Shown here one piece after another: positions 18,615-27,323 of a stretch of DNA of 64,000 nt. The notes below the pieces were generated by a model. It was not told the origin of the DNA. It was given only the letters and a program-made list of their open reading frames with translations, and made no database searches. The DNA comes from Flavobacteriaceae bacterium GF1 (GTDB lineage Bacteria > Bacteroidota > Bacteroidia > Flavobacteriales > Flavobacteriaceae): positions 62,001-126,000 of the forward strand of contig WNKP01000001.1 in NCBI GenBank assembly GCA_009797885.1, given 5' to 3'. Position 1 is the stretch's first letter; the number at the start of each line of letters is the position of its first letter. Position numbers and translations under genes: made by a program.

Positions 18615-20207
18615 CTACGCCGGTACCAGATGGTGCTCCCGCCGTATCTTGAAATCGGCTACCATATCTTCAATCAATAGATGTAAATCGTTATAGTCAT
18701 AGTACTTCCTTGGAAATTTGTAATCCTCAATACATGTTTCCGGGGTATGGTGTATTCCATTTTCTTTACAGAGCGACCTATGTGCGTCCAGTATTTCATT
18801 TCCCAAAAAGGTGTTGTTGTTTGAGGGACCAAATTTTTCTTGCCACACTCCAATATCCCTATTGGAGAACCAGGATTCGAGCGACTCCCAGGCTTTCAGC
18901 TTATCTTCCTTGTAAAGCTCCAGAATACGCTTGGATATTTGGTAGGAAGGATTTTCTATTTCTTGAGGAGTATTAAATATGAGTTCAACGCTTACCTCAA
19001 TAGTGGGCATATTCAAAATCTTATGATATGCTTTGAAGGCTTCCGTGCAAAAGCCGCAGAGCGGGTTGGTGTACGCGGTGATCTGAAGTCGTGACGGGGA
19101 CGTGCTACCAAAGGTTATGCTATGGTGTTCTTCTACTTTAGTCAGTTTTTTGACCTTCCCCTGTTCCAAAGCATTTTTGAAGAAAGTGTAATTCCGCTTT
19201 AAGCCCAAATATTCTTTTTTTGTTTTAAACAGTTTCTGGGTGCTCAAATAATGCTTTTTATAACTCAACCAAAATAAGGTTATCAATAGGCCTAAACTCA
19301 ACGCTTTGAGTGTATATGCAATTGGAAACTGCCAATTGGTATGCGCAAGGACAAGTATGGTGAACTGGCCAACCAAAATAGTGGACAAGATCAGGCATAA
19401 AACGCACCACGCTTTCAATTGTGTTGCTTGAACATAGATGCTATAGGCTACCATAGGTAAAGAAAGAATAGCAATGGTAAAAGGTAGACTTCCATGAATG
19501 CCAAGGGTTACCGTTGTAAGTAGTACGCTTGAGAAATAAATGATGGATGCATCACCCAGTGAAATGTTTTTAATGAGAACACTACTCTTAGAGGAAATGA
19601 CAGCAGAGCATCCTACAGGCTTGGAAGAAAGCATATTGCAAATTTTCTTTGATATGGAATCTTCGGTTCCCACGTCCGTTTTGATAATAAATACACTTGT
19701 TGTCAGTCCAAGACAACTTAGAAAGGTATAAACTATGGTAAGTATGTCCATATCCGCGATTGCCATACCTCCCAATATCAATACTGCCAATACCCCTAGC
19801 AGGAGTTGTGGTCTTCCAAACAGTTTAAATCCTATAGTTTTATGCTCTTCTTTTTCAACGGCAATTAAAGTACCTGTCCATATTTCAAGAAAGGCTTCGG
19901 GAAGGATTTTTAATTTTTCACCCCGTTGATTTTGTAGGACAATCTTCCCCTTCTTTTTGGAAATCAAAACCAATTCCTCATTCCGATCGGTCTCCTTAAT
20001 AAGGGTTAAAAAAGAGTTAGGCAAATCTGACAGGGCATCCTTAGGGACCTTGGCGGCGATATTGCCAATTTCAAAATAGTCCAGGGTGTCCGTTACCGAC
20101 TTGAGGCTGGGGTATTCCGGATGTGATATGAGTTGTAGTTTTATCTCTTCTTCCGATACACTTGAGGTGCGATTTCTATAAAGCAGTTCCAAAAGCAGTT
20201 TCTCCAT
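18615..20207 (-). CDS. C39-like/VKOR/thioredoxin fusion protein
   Basis: A 530-residue membrane protein with three parts. Residues 1-118 resemble a C39 peptidase domain (HPEYPSLKSVTDTLDYFEIG, FLEIWTGTLIAVE) but lack the catalytic Cys, so are probably only leader-binding. Residues 135-320 form a VKOR domain with five or so helices, a cysteine pair (Cys190, Cys200) and CxxC (Cys268-Cys271). Residues 365-530 form a thioredoxin/DsbA-like domain with CGFC (Cys384-Cys387). Known VKOR-Trx fusions make disulfides in exported proteins and pass electrons to quinone. Beside a six-cysteine peptide gene, the natural inference is oxidative folding of that peptide. Confidence 0.85.
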   Translation of the reverse strand: MEKLLLELLYRNRTSSVSEEEIKLQLISHPEYPSLKSVTDTLDYFEIGNIAAKVPKDALSDLPNSFLTLIKETDRNEELVLISKKKGKIVLQNQRGEKLKILPEAFLEIWTGTLIAVEKEEHKTIGFKLFGRPQLLLGVLAVLILGGMAIADMDILTIVYTFLSCLGLTTSVFIIKTDVGTEDSISKKICNMLSSKPVGCSAVISSKSSVLIKNISLGDASIIYFSSVLLTTVTLGIHGSLPFTIAILSLPMVAYSIYVQATQLKAWCVLCLILSTILVGQFTILVLAHTNWQFPIAYTLKALSLGLLITLFWLSYKKHYLSTQKLFKTKKEYLGLKRNYTFFKNALEQGKVKKLTKVEEHHSITFGSTSPSRLQITAYTNPLCGFCTEAFKAYHKILNMPTIEVSVELIFNTPQEIENPSYQISKRILELYKEDKLKAWESLESWFSNRDIGVWQEKFGPSNNNTFLGNEILDAHRSLCKENGIHHTPETCIEDYKFPRKYYDYNDLHLLIEDMVADFKIRREHHLVPA

Positions 20208-20307
20208 CTCGCCTAAAACTTATGAGTAGGAAATTACGTTAGCTTTATGGTTTATCACGCTTGGAATTGATAAGCGAACCGAACAAATTTTTAAGCGTGG
20301 GCAGTTG

Positions 20308-21045
20308 CTACTTAAGTGTTTCGATGAGTGAGGACAAATGGGCCCTATTGCGAACAGAAACAGTGATTTTTTCCTTATTCCTAAGTATGATCATCTCTTT
20401 TTTATAAATACTCTTTATGTGCGAAATATTGAGAAGAACGGAACGATTGGCTTTAAAAAACCCTTTTCCTTTCAGTAGTTTCTGATAATAAATCAATCCC
20501 TTGTTAGCGAGAACCTTGCGTTGTTTGGTTAAAAAAAACGTAGTATAGTTGACCTCCGCTTTTAGGAAAATGATTTCTTCAAGTAAAAACAAGTGATGGA
20601 TATTGCCGCTTTGTACCAGTATTGAAGCGTTTGTCTTATCGAGATACGATAGCAGTTCCTTTGTTTTTTGCAAAGGCTTGATTTCTTTCAAAAAAAATCG
20701 GTTAAGTACTCTTTCCAATGTACTTGTATGAAAAGGTTTTTCTATATAGGCAAAAGCGAAATGTTCAAAGGCTTGTTTATAGTAGTTGTCAAAAGCTGTT
20801 ATGAAAATAACCTCAAAGGTCGGATTTGGAAATTGCTCCAAAACCTCAAATCCGAGCCCATCATCCAACTCTATGTCCAAAAACAATAGATCAGGCTTTA
20901 AGGTTTTGATAAGATGGATTCCTTCCTTTACAGTTGAAGCCCTACCTTTGACCTCAATTTCAAAACTGTTATTGTCAAGGAGTTCCTTTAAATTGATGAA
21001 AGACCCACTTTCGTTTTCTTTTTCTATTACAACGCTTAGTGCCAT
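20308..21045 (-). CDS. LytTR-type response regulator
   Basis: A 245-residue regulator with an N-terminal receiver domain and a C-terminal LytTR DNA-binding domain (from about residue 140, ending VSVRNRAHLSSLIETLK). The phosphorylatable Asp is present in LLFLDIEL and the conserved Lys in YIEKPF, but the usual acidic pair at the start is replaced by VIEKENESG, so phosphorylation may be weak or absent. I start at the ATG at 21045, since the longer frame begins with TTG. No histidine kinase is adjacent. Its place upstream of the VKOR/peptide pair on the same strand, 100 bases away, suggests it controls them. Confidence 0.85.
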   Translation of the reverse strand: MALSVVIEKENESGSFINLKELLDNNSFEIEVKGRASTVKEGIHLIKTLKPDLLFLDIELDDGLGFEVLEQFPNPTFEVIFITAFDNYYKQAFEHFAFAYIEKPFHTSTLERVLNRFFLKEIKPLQKTKELLSYLDKTNASILVQSGNIHHLFLLEEIIFLKAEVNYTTFFLTKQRKVLANKGLIYYQKLLKGKGFFKANRSVLLNISHIKSIYKKEMIILRNKEKITVSVRNRAHLSSLIETLK

Positions 21046-21623
21046 ACACAAATAAAATTCTTAAAACAGCAAACCCTCCTTAAAGATAAGTTTATACTTA
21101 CAATAAATGTTGCTTTATCTTTCGTTGAAGTATGTTTTTGCATAGGCAAAATGGAGCTGGAATATGGTCCTGCAAAATAGGACTAAGGGGTTGTTGATTC
21201 AGCCATTTGTACCGACTTATCTTCCTATCACTGAATTTATGGTTATTCAAATTTTAACCGTGACCCTTTTTAGGAACACTTACATATGGGTTTTTTTGTT
21301 GTACCAGGTTGAAGGAAGCACAATTTAGCCTGATACAATGAAGGACAGCTTGGGGGATTCACAGCCATTAAAGTGTTCGTGTATGGAAGCGTTTCTTTTA
21401 GGATACGATGGAAGATAAACAAAAACCCATTGTCCCTTGCATCGTTGTTGAACCAATACATGTCCAATACATTATTTGTACACTATACTTTTTTATTCTT
21501 CAATGGGTGGTTTGTTCATTTATGATTGTGCCTTTTAAATAAAACTTTATTGGGCTTTTCCAGGTAATTTTCGGTACTTCACGATACCTTGCACTTACAG
21601 TTAAAGTACTTTTCTTTTTGGAC
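21046..21623. other. Intergenic stretch with repeat relic
   Basis: About 580 bases between the divergent LytTR and NAD synthase genes hold no convincing ORF. The only recognised element is the relic of the tRNA-flank repeat at 21286-21320. Confidence 0.5.
21286..21320 (+). repeat. Relic of the tRNA downstream repeat
   Basis: ATATGGGTTTTTTTGTTGTA then CCAGGTTGAAGGAAGC aligns with the sequence just after the tRNA terminator stem (16992-17028: GATGGGGCTTTTTTTATTGT then ACGAGGTTAAAGGAAGC) with only a few differences. Confidence 0.6.
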
Positions 21624-23576
21624 ATGAATATGAACGATAACTTTACGATAGCCCTGGGACAAATGGAGGTGGTTCCAGGCAGGCCCCAATTGAATTTAGC
21701 TACAATGCTGGATATGATTGGGGAAGCCAAACAAAAATCCGTCGATTTGATCTGCTTTCCGGAAATGTGTGTTGGCGGCTATTTATTGGGCGATAAATTC
21801 TTAGAGGATTCCTATTGCGAAGAGCTAATGAGCTACAACAATGATCTTTTAAAGGCAAGTGACAACATAGCCATAGCATATGGCAACATCTATGTAGTCC
21901 AAACCGGCAATGGACATCATCCCAATAAAGATGGTAGGAGTAGAAAGTATAATGCCGTGTATGTCATGCAAAACGGGAAGTACGTGGAGCGAATTGTGGA
22001 AAATGGTATTTTACCAATAGGGATTCAACCTAAAACACTTTTACCCAATTATCGGTTTTTCGACGACGAACGCTATTTCTTTTCCTTACCGGACGTTGCC
22101 ATGGACTTTGGCAAAGAACTCCGTGATCTGTTATCACCGTTTCTGATTTCGGTGGGGAATAAAAAAATTCCCGTTGGCATGGAATTATGTGAAGACCTCT
22201 GGTGCTATGACTACAGAGCTAATGGAGAACCTATAAACATTACAAAAATACTTATTGAATCCGGGGCCGAAAAAATAGTCAATTTATCGGCATCGCCCTG
22301 GACTTTTATGAAAAACAATGCGAGGGACAGACGTGTGAAGTATTTAAAAAAACAGTCGGATTCCTTCGTGCCGTACTATTATGTGAATTGTGTTGGGGTG
22401 CAGAACAATGGTAAGAACATTATAACGTTCGACGGCGGTTCCACAGTTTATAATGAAAAGGGGGACCCTTGTATGCTATCCGAGAAAGGTTGGGAGGAGG
22501 ACGTAATGATCATTGATAAAAACTCTTCATTTACATCCAAAAAAAGGGATGTTGGCAATACCATAAGGGAAAAATACCTGGCCATTTCCAATGGATTACG
22601 TAATTCGAGTAATTTCCTGGGTAATGATCCGCGTTTTATTATTGGTTTGAGCGGCGGAATGGACAGTTCCCTGGTAGCGACCCTTTTGGTTCTTGTATTT
22701 GGTAAGGAAAAAGTCATTGGCATTAATATGCCATCGAAGTACAGTAGTGCTAAAACCAAAGAATCCGCAAGGGCGCTTGCCCAGAATTTGGATATTGAAT
22801 ATCTGGTCCTTCCCATTGAAGGGATGATAAAAGCCAACTCAGCTATTTTGGAACAGGACGGGCGGGAACTCAGTGAATTTAACCTGGAAAATGTGCAGGC
22901 GAAAATTCGGGGCACTTCCATCCTTTCAAATCTATCCGCCAAATACAACTGCTTCTTTACCAACAATGGGAATAAAGTTGAAATTGCTCTGGGATATTCC
23001 ACCCTCTATGGAGATTGGGGGGGCGCAATTGCCCCGATTGGCGATCTCACCAAAACGGAAGTTGCAGAGATGTGCCATTATATAAATGATGTCGTATTTG
23101 GAAAAGAAACCATTCCGGAACTCTTACTGCCCGATCCGTTATGGCAATTTGGTGAGGACCAGATTCAACCAACCGCCGAATTGAAAAGCAACCAGGTCGA
23201 TCCAATGAAGTTCGGATACCATTGTAAGTTATTGGAACAGGTAACCAACTATCAAAAGAAGGGCATAGAGGATATAATGACTTGGTATCTTGAGGGTAAC
23301 CTACATGAAAAACTTGGTATCAGTCATGAGCTTATGATACGTTGGGATGTTGATGACCCCAACGTATTCTTGAAGGATTTGGAATGGTTTTACGACACCA
23401 TCCAAAAAAACGTCTTCAAAAGAATCCAGTGCCCCCCGATTATTCTTACGAGCAAATCCAGCTACGGGTATGACATCAGGGAATCGATCCTGCCCATCTT
23501 AAAAACGAAACACTTTAAAGCGCTCAAGGAAAAAATCTTGGCGATGGACAAATACAGAACGTACAAGGACAACTAA
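21624..23576 (+). CDS. nadE: Glutamine-dependent NAD+ synthase
   Basis: It catalyses the last step of NAD synthesis, amidating deamido-NAD with ammonia from glutamine. The N-terminal nitrilase-type glutaminase domain (about residues 5-300) shows CFPEMCVGGY (Glu), then GMELCEDLW with the nucleophilic Cys. The C-terminal synthase domain has the ATP-binding GLSGGMDSSL. At about 650 residues it matches the two-domain form. I prefer the ATG at 21624 (another at 21630) over the upstream TTG. It stands alone in an accessory stretch, so it may or may not be the only copy in the genome. Confidence 0.92.
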   Translation: MNMNDNFTIALGQMEVVPGRPQLNLATMLDMIGEAKQKSVDLICFPEMCVGGYLLGDKFLEDSYCEELMSYNNDLLKASDNIAIAYGNIYVVQTGNGHHPNKDGRSRKYNAVYVMQNGKYVERIVENGILPIGIQPKTLLPNYRFFDDERYFFSLPDVAMDFGKELRDLLSPFLISVGNKKIPVGMELCEDLWCYDYRANGEPINITKILIESGAEKIVNLSASPWTFMKNNARDRRVKYLKKQSDSFVPYYYVNCVGVQNNGKNIITFDGGSTVYNEKGDPCMLSEKGWEEDVMIIDKNSSFTSKKRDVGNTIREKYLAISNGLRNSSNFLGNDPRFIIGLSGGMDSSLVATLLVLVFGKEKVIGINMPSKYSSAKTKESARALAQNLDIEYLVLPIEGMIKANSAILEQDGRELSEFNLENVQAKIRGTSILSNLSAKYNCFFTNNGNKVEIALGYSTLYGDWGGAIAPIGDLTKTEVAEMCHYINDVVFGKETIPELLLPDPLWQFGEDQIQPTAELKSNQVDPMKFGYHCKLLEQVTNYQKKGIEDIMTWYLEGNLHEKLGISHELMIRWDVDDPNVFLKDLEWFYDTIQKNVFKRIQCPPIILTSKSSYGYDIRESILPILKTKHFKALKEKILAMDKYRTYKDN

Positions 23577-23742
23577 AATGGCGGGTAAAAGTCCCAATGT
23601 TTCCCCTTAATGTCCTCTTATGGGACTAAATAAGATTAGAACGAGGATTTCGGGCAATACCTGGCAACCGTTTTTGTCGCTTATTTGTTGCCCAGAACCA
23701 GGGTTCATCATTCCAAGGATATCCGCAGGCATTCAATTCACC

Positions 23743-24636
23743 TTAATTGCGTTCATTATGGAGCATGGTATTTTTTTCATACTGGTTATGTATGAGAACA
23801 ATCAATAAACCAAAAAGAACTGCGACAACAATCAATATAGTGCTAATTAGTCCACTTACACCAAATGATAAGCGGATTAAAATCGTAGAAACTATAAATC
23901 CAGAGTTCCTGATAATCTTATGAAACTCATCGGTATAGAAGAAAGACAATAAAAGCAGAACAACGTCTACCAGAATTAAGACCGTAAAAAATTCATCGAA
24001 AAACAAATTGTTGATACTGTCAAAAGACGGTAATTGACCTGAGGACAAAGAGACAGTTGATAGCCAATTGATTAAAGTTAGTACTGCCAAAATAAAGAAC
24101 AATGGGACCAAAATAGTAGCTATGATTTTTTTTCTTTTAATGAATCGTTCAACCCTTACCTCGATTTTATCTTGTTTGTTGCGTTTTCTTTTCCCTTGTT
24201 TCTGAAATTGAAAAATAAGGTAGAAAAGGATCAGCGAAGCTAAAATGTCATATGTGAATTGCAGATCGCCCCTAATTTCAAACCATTTGGCTGTCAGTTC
24301 AATTGCGGACAAATCTTTGAATAGTTTACGAATGACAATTAGCGTTATTATTTCATACTGCTTTGTTATATAGGTTGTAAATGACTTGGGCAAATAGTAA
24401 ATCAGTAAGTAAACTTCATATACAAGTATGAAAGAAAAAGGAGTATAAATAGCGGATATTGGATTCCTAATAAGTTCAGAATCGGAAAACAATTGAACGA
24501 CATCAAATTCTGAAAGATATATTAAGGTCAGATGTATAAAAAAACTGATCAGGGCAATGTAAAGAATGGTTCTTTCCATCTGCCTTTTTGTGTTTTCTGA
24601 TAGGAAAATCTTATAAAACTTCTCCAATAATTTCAT
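23743..24636 (-). CDS. Hypothetical polytopic membrane protein
   Basis: A 297-residue protein with about six membrane helices. The first two loops read like an ion-channel-type pattern (LIYYLPKSFTTYITKQYEII; EIRGDLQFTYDILASLILFY), then a basic cytoplasmic segment (KQGKRKRNKQDKIEVRVERF) and three more helices. I cannot assign a family with confidence. The gene is more AT-rich than its neighbours, which fits the accessory nature of the region. Confidence 0.6.
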   Translation of the reverse strand: MKLLEKFYKIFLSENTKRQMERTILYIALISFFIHLTLIYLSEFDVVQLFSDSELIRNPISAIYTPFSFILVYEVYLLIYYLPKSFTTYITKQYEIITLIVIRKLFKDLSAIELTAKWFEIRGDLQFTYDILASLILFYLIFQFQKQGKRKRNKQDKIEVRVERFIKRKKIIATILVPLFFILAVLTLINWLSTVSLSSGQLPSFDSINNLFFDEFFTVLILVDVVLLLLSFFYTDEFHKIIRNSGFIVSTILIRLSFGVSGLISTILIVVAVLFGLLIVLIHNQYEKNTMLHNERN

Positions 24637-24678
24637 CTTTTGGTTACTAGAAGCCTATTTTTCATCTTTTTTTAAAAT

Positions 24679-25050
24679 TTATAATACGTTGGACAGTATT
24701 AAGATGATGGATAAAACAAGGAAGGAAAATGCGGGGAACGATCTTCTTAAAGGGTCTTTTACTTTGATGTGCATCGCTATGGCGCCGGTCATTAGCATAG
24801 CCATTAGTCCGGCTGCTGGTAGTGTGATTTGAGCTACCCAAATGGAAACAATTAGCAGTGTAGCCGCCAACAGCTTAAGACCTCCCACGGTATACATGGT
24901 GGTTTCGGACAATCCATACACCTCAAATTCCCCTTTCATGTTGGCCGCTTGGCCACCACGCCATGAAGTCGGTTTATTAAATCGCAAAAACCAAACGTTC
25001 ACAATGCTAAAAAAAATAAAAACTTTTATAATAATAGTTACATATTCCAT
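24679..25050 (-). CDS. DoxX-like membrane protein
   Basis: A 123-residue, four-helix protein of the DoxX-like type, with the segment GGLKLLAATLLIVSIWVAQI after a loop and MHIKVKDPLRRSFPAFSFLV at the end. Family members sit in the inner membrane; some act in redox processes, but most are uncharacterised. Its start is 43 bases from the divergent DoxX-like gene at 25094, with which it shares layout, so they form a divergent pair of relatives. Confidence 0.7.
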   Translation of the reverse strand: MEYVTIIIKVFIFFSIVNVWFLRFNKPTSWRGGQAANMKGEFEVYGLSETTMYTVGGLKLLAATLLIVSIWVAQITLPAAGLMAMLMTGAIAMHIKVKDPLRRSFPAFSFLVLSIILILSNVL

Positions 25051-25093
25051 CTTTGTGTTTTTAAAATTAAAGCTCCCGCAGTTTCGAACTTAA

Positions 25094-25453
25094 ATGATTG
25101 ACAAATCCCCGACCCTTACAGTAGGCATCCTGTTCAGTGCAATCTCATTTCTCTTTTTCGGCTATTCCTGCTTAACCTCTCCATTCATGTTAACAGAGTT
25201 TAAGCGTTACGGGCTCGATAACTATCGTCGTCTTACCGGGGGCTTACAGATTTTGGGAGCTCTAGCGCTTCTCGCGGGGCTCTTTTATTCCCCTCTTGCC
25301 ATCACAGGTAGCGCCGGTCTCTCCGTCTTAATGTTCATGGGGCTAACCGTTCGTATATACCTTAGGGATAGCTTTATTCAATCTGCACCGGCATTGTTTT
25401 ATGCATTACTGAATATGATGCTTTTCCTAGCGATGTTCAATGTTTTCGACTAA
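25094..25453 (+). CDS. DoxX-like membrane protein
   Basis: A 119-residue protein with four predicted membrane helices and the loop motif LDNYRRLTGGLQILGALALL, similar in position to GLKLLAATLL in the divergent neighbour. It ends DSFIQSAPALFYALLNMMLF. Function unknown. It shares a 43-base divergent promoter region with the gene at 24679-25050. Confidence 0.7.
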   Translation: MIDKSPTLTVGILFSAISFLFFGYSCLTSPFMLTEFKRYGLDNYRRLTGGLQILGALALLAGLFYSPLAITGSAGLSVLMFMGLTVRIYLRDSFIQSAPALFYALLNMMLFLAMFNVFD

Positions 25454-25515
25454 TTTTTTCCTCTACATAAGACCATATTGTTGTCTTTAATTTTCGCATA
25501 GACGACAAAAACATA

Positions 25516-25998
25516 TTACTCCCTGAGGTAGGCCGAATACATCCACACCAATTTTTCCTGTTCTCGGATGTAGTCACTCATTTGGGCGTTGGTCCCTTCA
25601 TCATTGATTTCAGCTGACAATACAAGAATATGCCGTTGCTTACCAAGCAGTGTCTTAAAAGCCATCAATATTTCTTCAATTGCCCTTCGGCCGTTGGTTA
25701 CTTGATCGCTTTCAGGTATTCTGGAATTGTCGAGATAGTCCGTAAACTTATGCTGGGGAACATATCCGAGGGTCAGGATTCTCTCGGCAACTTCATCAAT
25801 TTTTACGAAAAGATCATTGTACAATTCCTCAAATTTTAAATGTAATTCGAAGAATTTATCACCACTGATATTCCAATGATAACCTCTTGTGTTCTGATAA
25901 AAGGTGGAATAGTTGGCCAGCAAATCGTTAAGAAGATTGGCCAACTCTTTGCTCCTTTCAGGATGTAAGCCAATGGCGTTTAAATTATCCACTCCCAT
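25516..25998 (-). CDS. dps: Dps family ferritin-like protein
   Basis: A 160-residue Dps protein, which forms 12-subunit shells that oxidise and store iron and protect DNA from peroxide. The ferroxidase-site segments are visible: YHWNISGDKFFELHLKFEEL (His and the DxxxHxxxE-type helix) and YNDLFVKIDEVAERILTLGY. The start is the ATG followed by GVDNLNAIGL. It has no obvious operon partner. It fits the stress genes later in the window but has no copy of their palindrome upstream. Confidence 0.9.
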   Translation of the reverse strand: MGVDNLNAIGLHPERSKELANLLNDLLANYSTFYQNTRGYHWNISGDKFFELHLKFEELYNDLFVKIDEVAERILTLGYVPQHKFTDYLDNSRIPESDQVTNGRRAIEEILMAFKTLLGKQRHILVLSAEINDEGTNAQMSDYIREQEKLVWMYSAYLRE

Positions 25999-26259
25999 TA
26001 TGCTGTTGTTTTTAGTATTAATTCGTGATGTTCGTTATTCTAATTTTACTCCTATTTATAGGAGGATAATCCGTTTCTGAAGGATGGGTTCAGAAGGGAA
26101 ATAAACCAAACGTGAACGTTCTTCCTATAGATGGATTAAAGTCAAGACTACTTTGGTATTGCAGACGAATTCCAAGCCCGAAAATTTACGAGCCCTGGAT
26201 GCCAGTCAGAAAAATAGTCAGGTTCAAAAGGGCCCTATATGTAAACTATTTAAATCGGA

Positions 26260-26847
26260 CTATGGCATCACCACAGTATCGATGGCATGTATAACACCAT
26301 TTGAGGCTTCTACATCGGTCAACACAATGGTCGATATACCTCCTTTGGCATCTGTTAAGATTACATTTTCACCGTCAAGGGATGCCGTAAGGGTATTTCC
26401 TTGAACTGTGGTAATAACAAAAGAACCATTGTTATCCTGAATGGCTTTGACCACATCGGCGGCCTTTACACTGCCGGATACCACATGATAGGTCAGAATG
26501 GATGTCAGTGTCTGCTTGCCCTCAGGCTTTAACAACCCATCCAAGGTGCCTTCCGGTAATTTTTCAAAAGCCGCATTAACAGGGGCAAATACTGTAAATG
26601 GCCCTTCTCCACTCAATGTCCCAACAAGTTCTGCGGCTTTAACAGCGGCCACCAAGGTTGAAAAATCCGCATTGCCTGCGGCCACACCAACTATATTCGG
26701 TGCTTGTACTTCCATTACTTCTTCCTTTTGGGTTTCGTTTTCGGTAGTTTCAACGTCTTGGGTGGTGTTTTTCTTTTTGGTGTCCCCACATCCGTAAAAG
26801 GTGATTAGGCCGCTTAGTAAAGCTAAGGCCAATAGTCGTTTTTTCAT
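26260..26847 (-). CDS. Fasciclin (FAS1) domain lipoprotein
   Basis: A 195-residue lipoprotein: signal peptide with lipobox LITFYGC (Cys20), a Thr/Glu-rich linker, then one FAS1 domain (about residues 50-194). It carries the family motifs FTVFAPVNAAFEKLPEGTLD and YHVVSGSVKAADV, ending in GVIHAIDTVVMP. FAS1 proteins mediate adhesion or matrix contacts at the cell surface. An 11-base inverted repeat sits 46-84 bases upstream and is a likely operator. Confidence 0.93.
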   Translation of the reverse strand: MKKRLLALALLSGLITFYGCGDTKKKNTTQDVETTENETQKEEVMEVQAPNIVGVAAGNADFSTLVAAVKAAELVGTLSGEGPFTVFAPVNAAFEKLPEGTLDGLLKPEGKQTLTSILTYHVVSGSVKAADVVKAIQDNNGSFVITTVQGNTLTASLDGENVILTDAKGGISTIVLTDVEASNGVIHAIDTVVMP

Positions 26848-26892
26848 GCTGTATTTTTTTTAGTTTCTGTAAGGTTACATAGATTTTTACAT

Positions 26893-26930
26893 TTTTTGTT
26901 TAATGTTATGTTAAAAAAGTTAAACAAAAA
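26893..26930. promoter_or_regulatory. Inverted repeat upstream of the fasciclin gene
   Basis: Arms TTTTTGTTTAA (26893-26903) and TTAAACAAAAA (26920-26930) are exact reverse complements with 16 bases between them, including a further TGTTA and GTTAA. The place, 46 bases before the fasciclin start, suggests a regulator-binding site. Confidence 0.5.
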
Positions 26931-27114
26931 TGATTTATGGAGATGGACCTTAAAGACTTGACCTTTATTTGCCGGGGTCCTAATAGTGATGCCGCGCAGG
27001 GTTCAGATAAGACTAACATCGGGAGGAGAACTCTTCGTTGGATTGTTTAGGGCTCAAGGCACACTTCCACTGATTACAGCTGAGAGAAAGGTCACTTTGG
27101 CGTGTGAGAAAAGG

Positions 27115-27208
27115 AAAAGAAGATCCCTCGCCCAAGGCAAGGGGATAGATTTCTCGGTAAAGCCTCTTTAAAAGGCCCATGACGAAGCCATGAATCCAAT
27201 CCCCGCTA
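27115..27208 (+). repeat. Distant copy of the tRNA-flank repeat with tRNA 3' end
   Basis: It aligns with 17158-17252: an AAAAGAAGATCCCTCGCC block, GGTAAAGCC, AAAAGGCCCATGACGAAGCC, then ATGAATCCAATCCCCGCTA. The last 14 bases differ by one base from the tRNA 3' end copy at 17239. It lies 10 kb from the tRNA itself. Confidence 0.7.
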
Positions 27209-27281
27209 CCTATAGGGACAAGCGACCTCAAAACCGGGAACCCCATACCATTCAATTATTTTGGACAGCTTGGGCCAATAA

Positions 27282-27306
27282 AAAACCTCCATGTAAAGGA
27301 GGTTTT
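27282..27306 (-). terminator. Rho-independent terminator
   Basis: AAAACCTCC (27282-27290) and GGAGGTTTT (27298-27306) form a perfect 9-base stem with a 7-base loop. On the minus strand it is followed by T residues, so it terminates the hydrolase gene ending at 27324. Confidence 0.85.
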
Positions 27307-27323
27307 CCACGTAGTACCCGAGA

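Noticed and set aside
26986-27171. 61-codon plus-strand ORF in the repeat region at 27 kb
   Set aside because: It runs into the degenerate tRNA-flank repeat and has no family resemblance.
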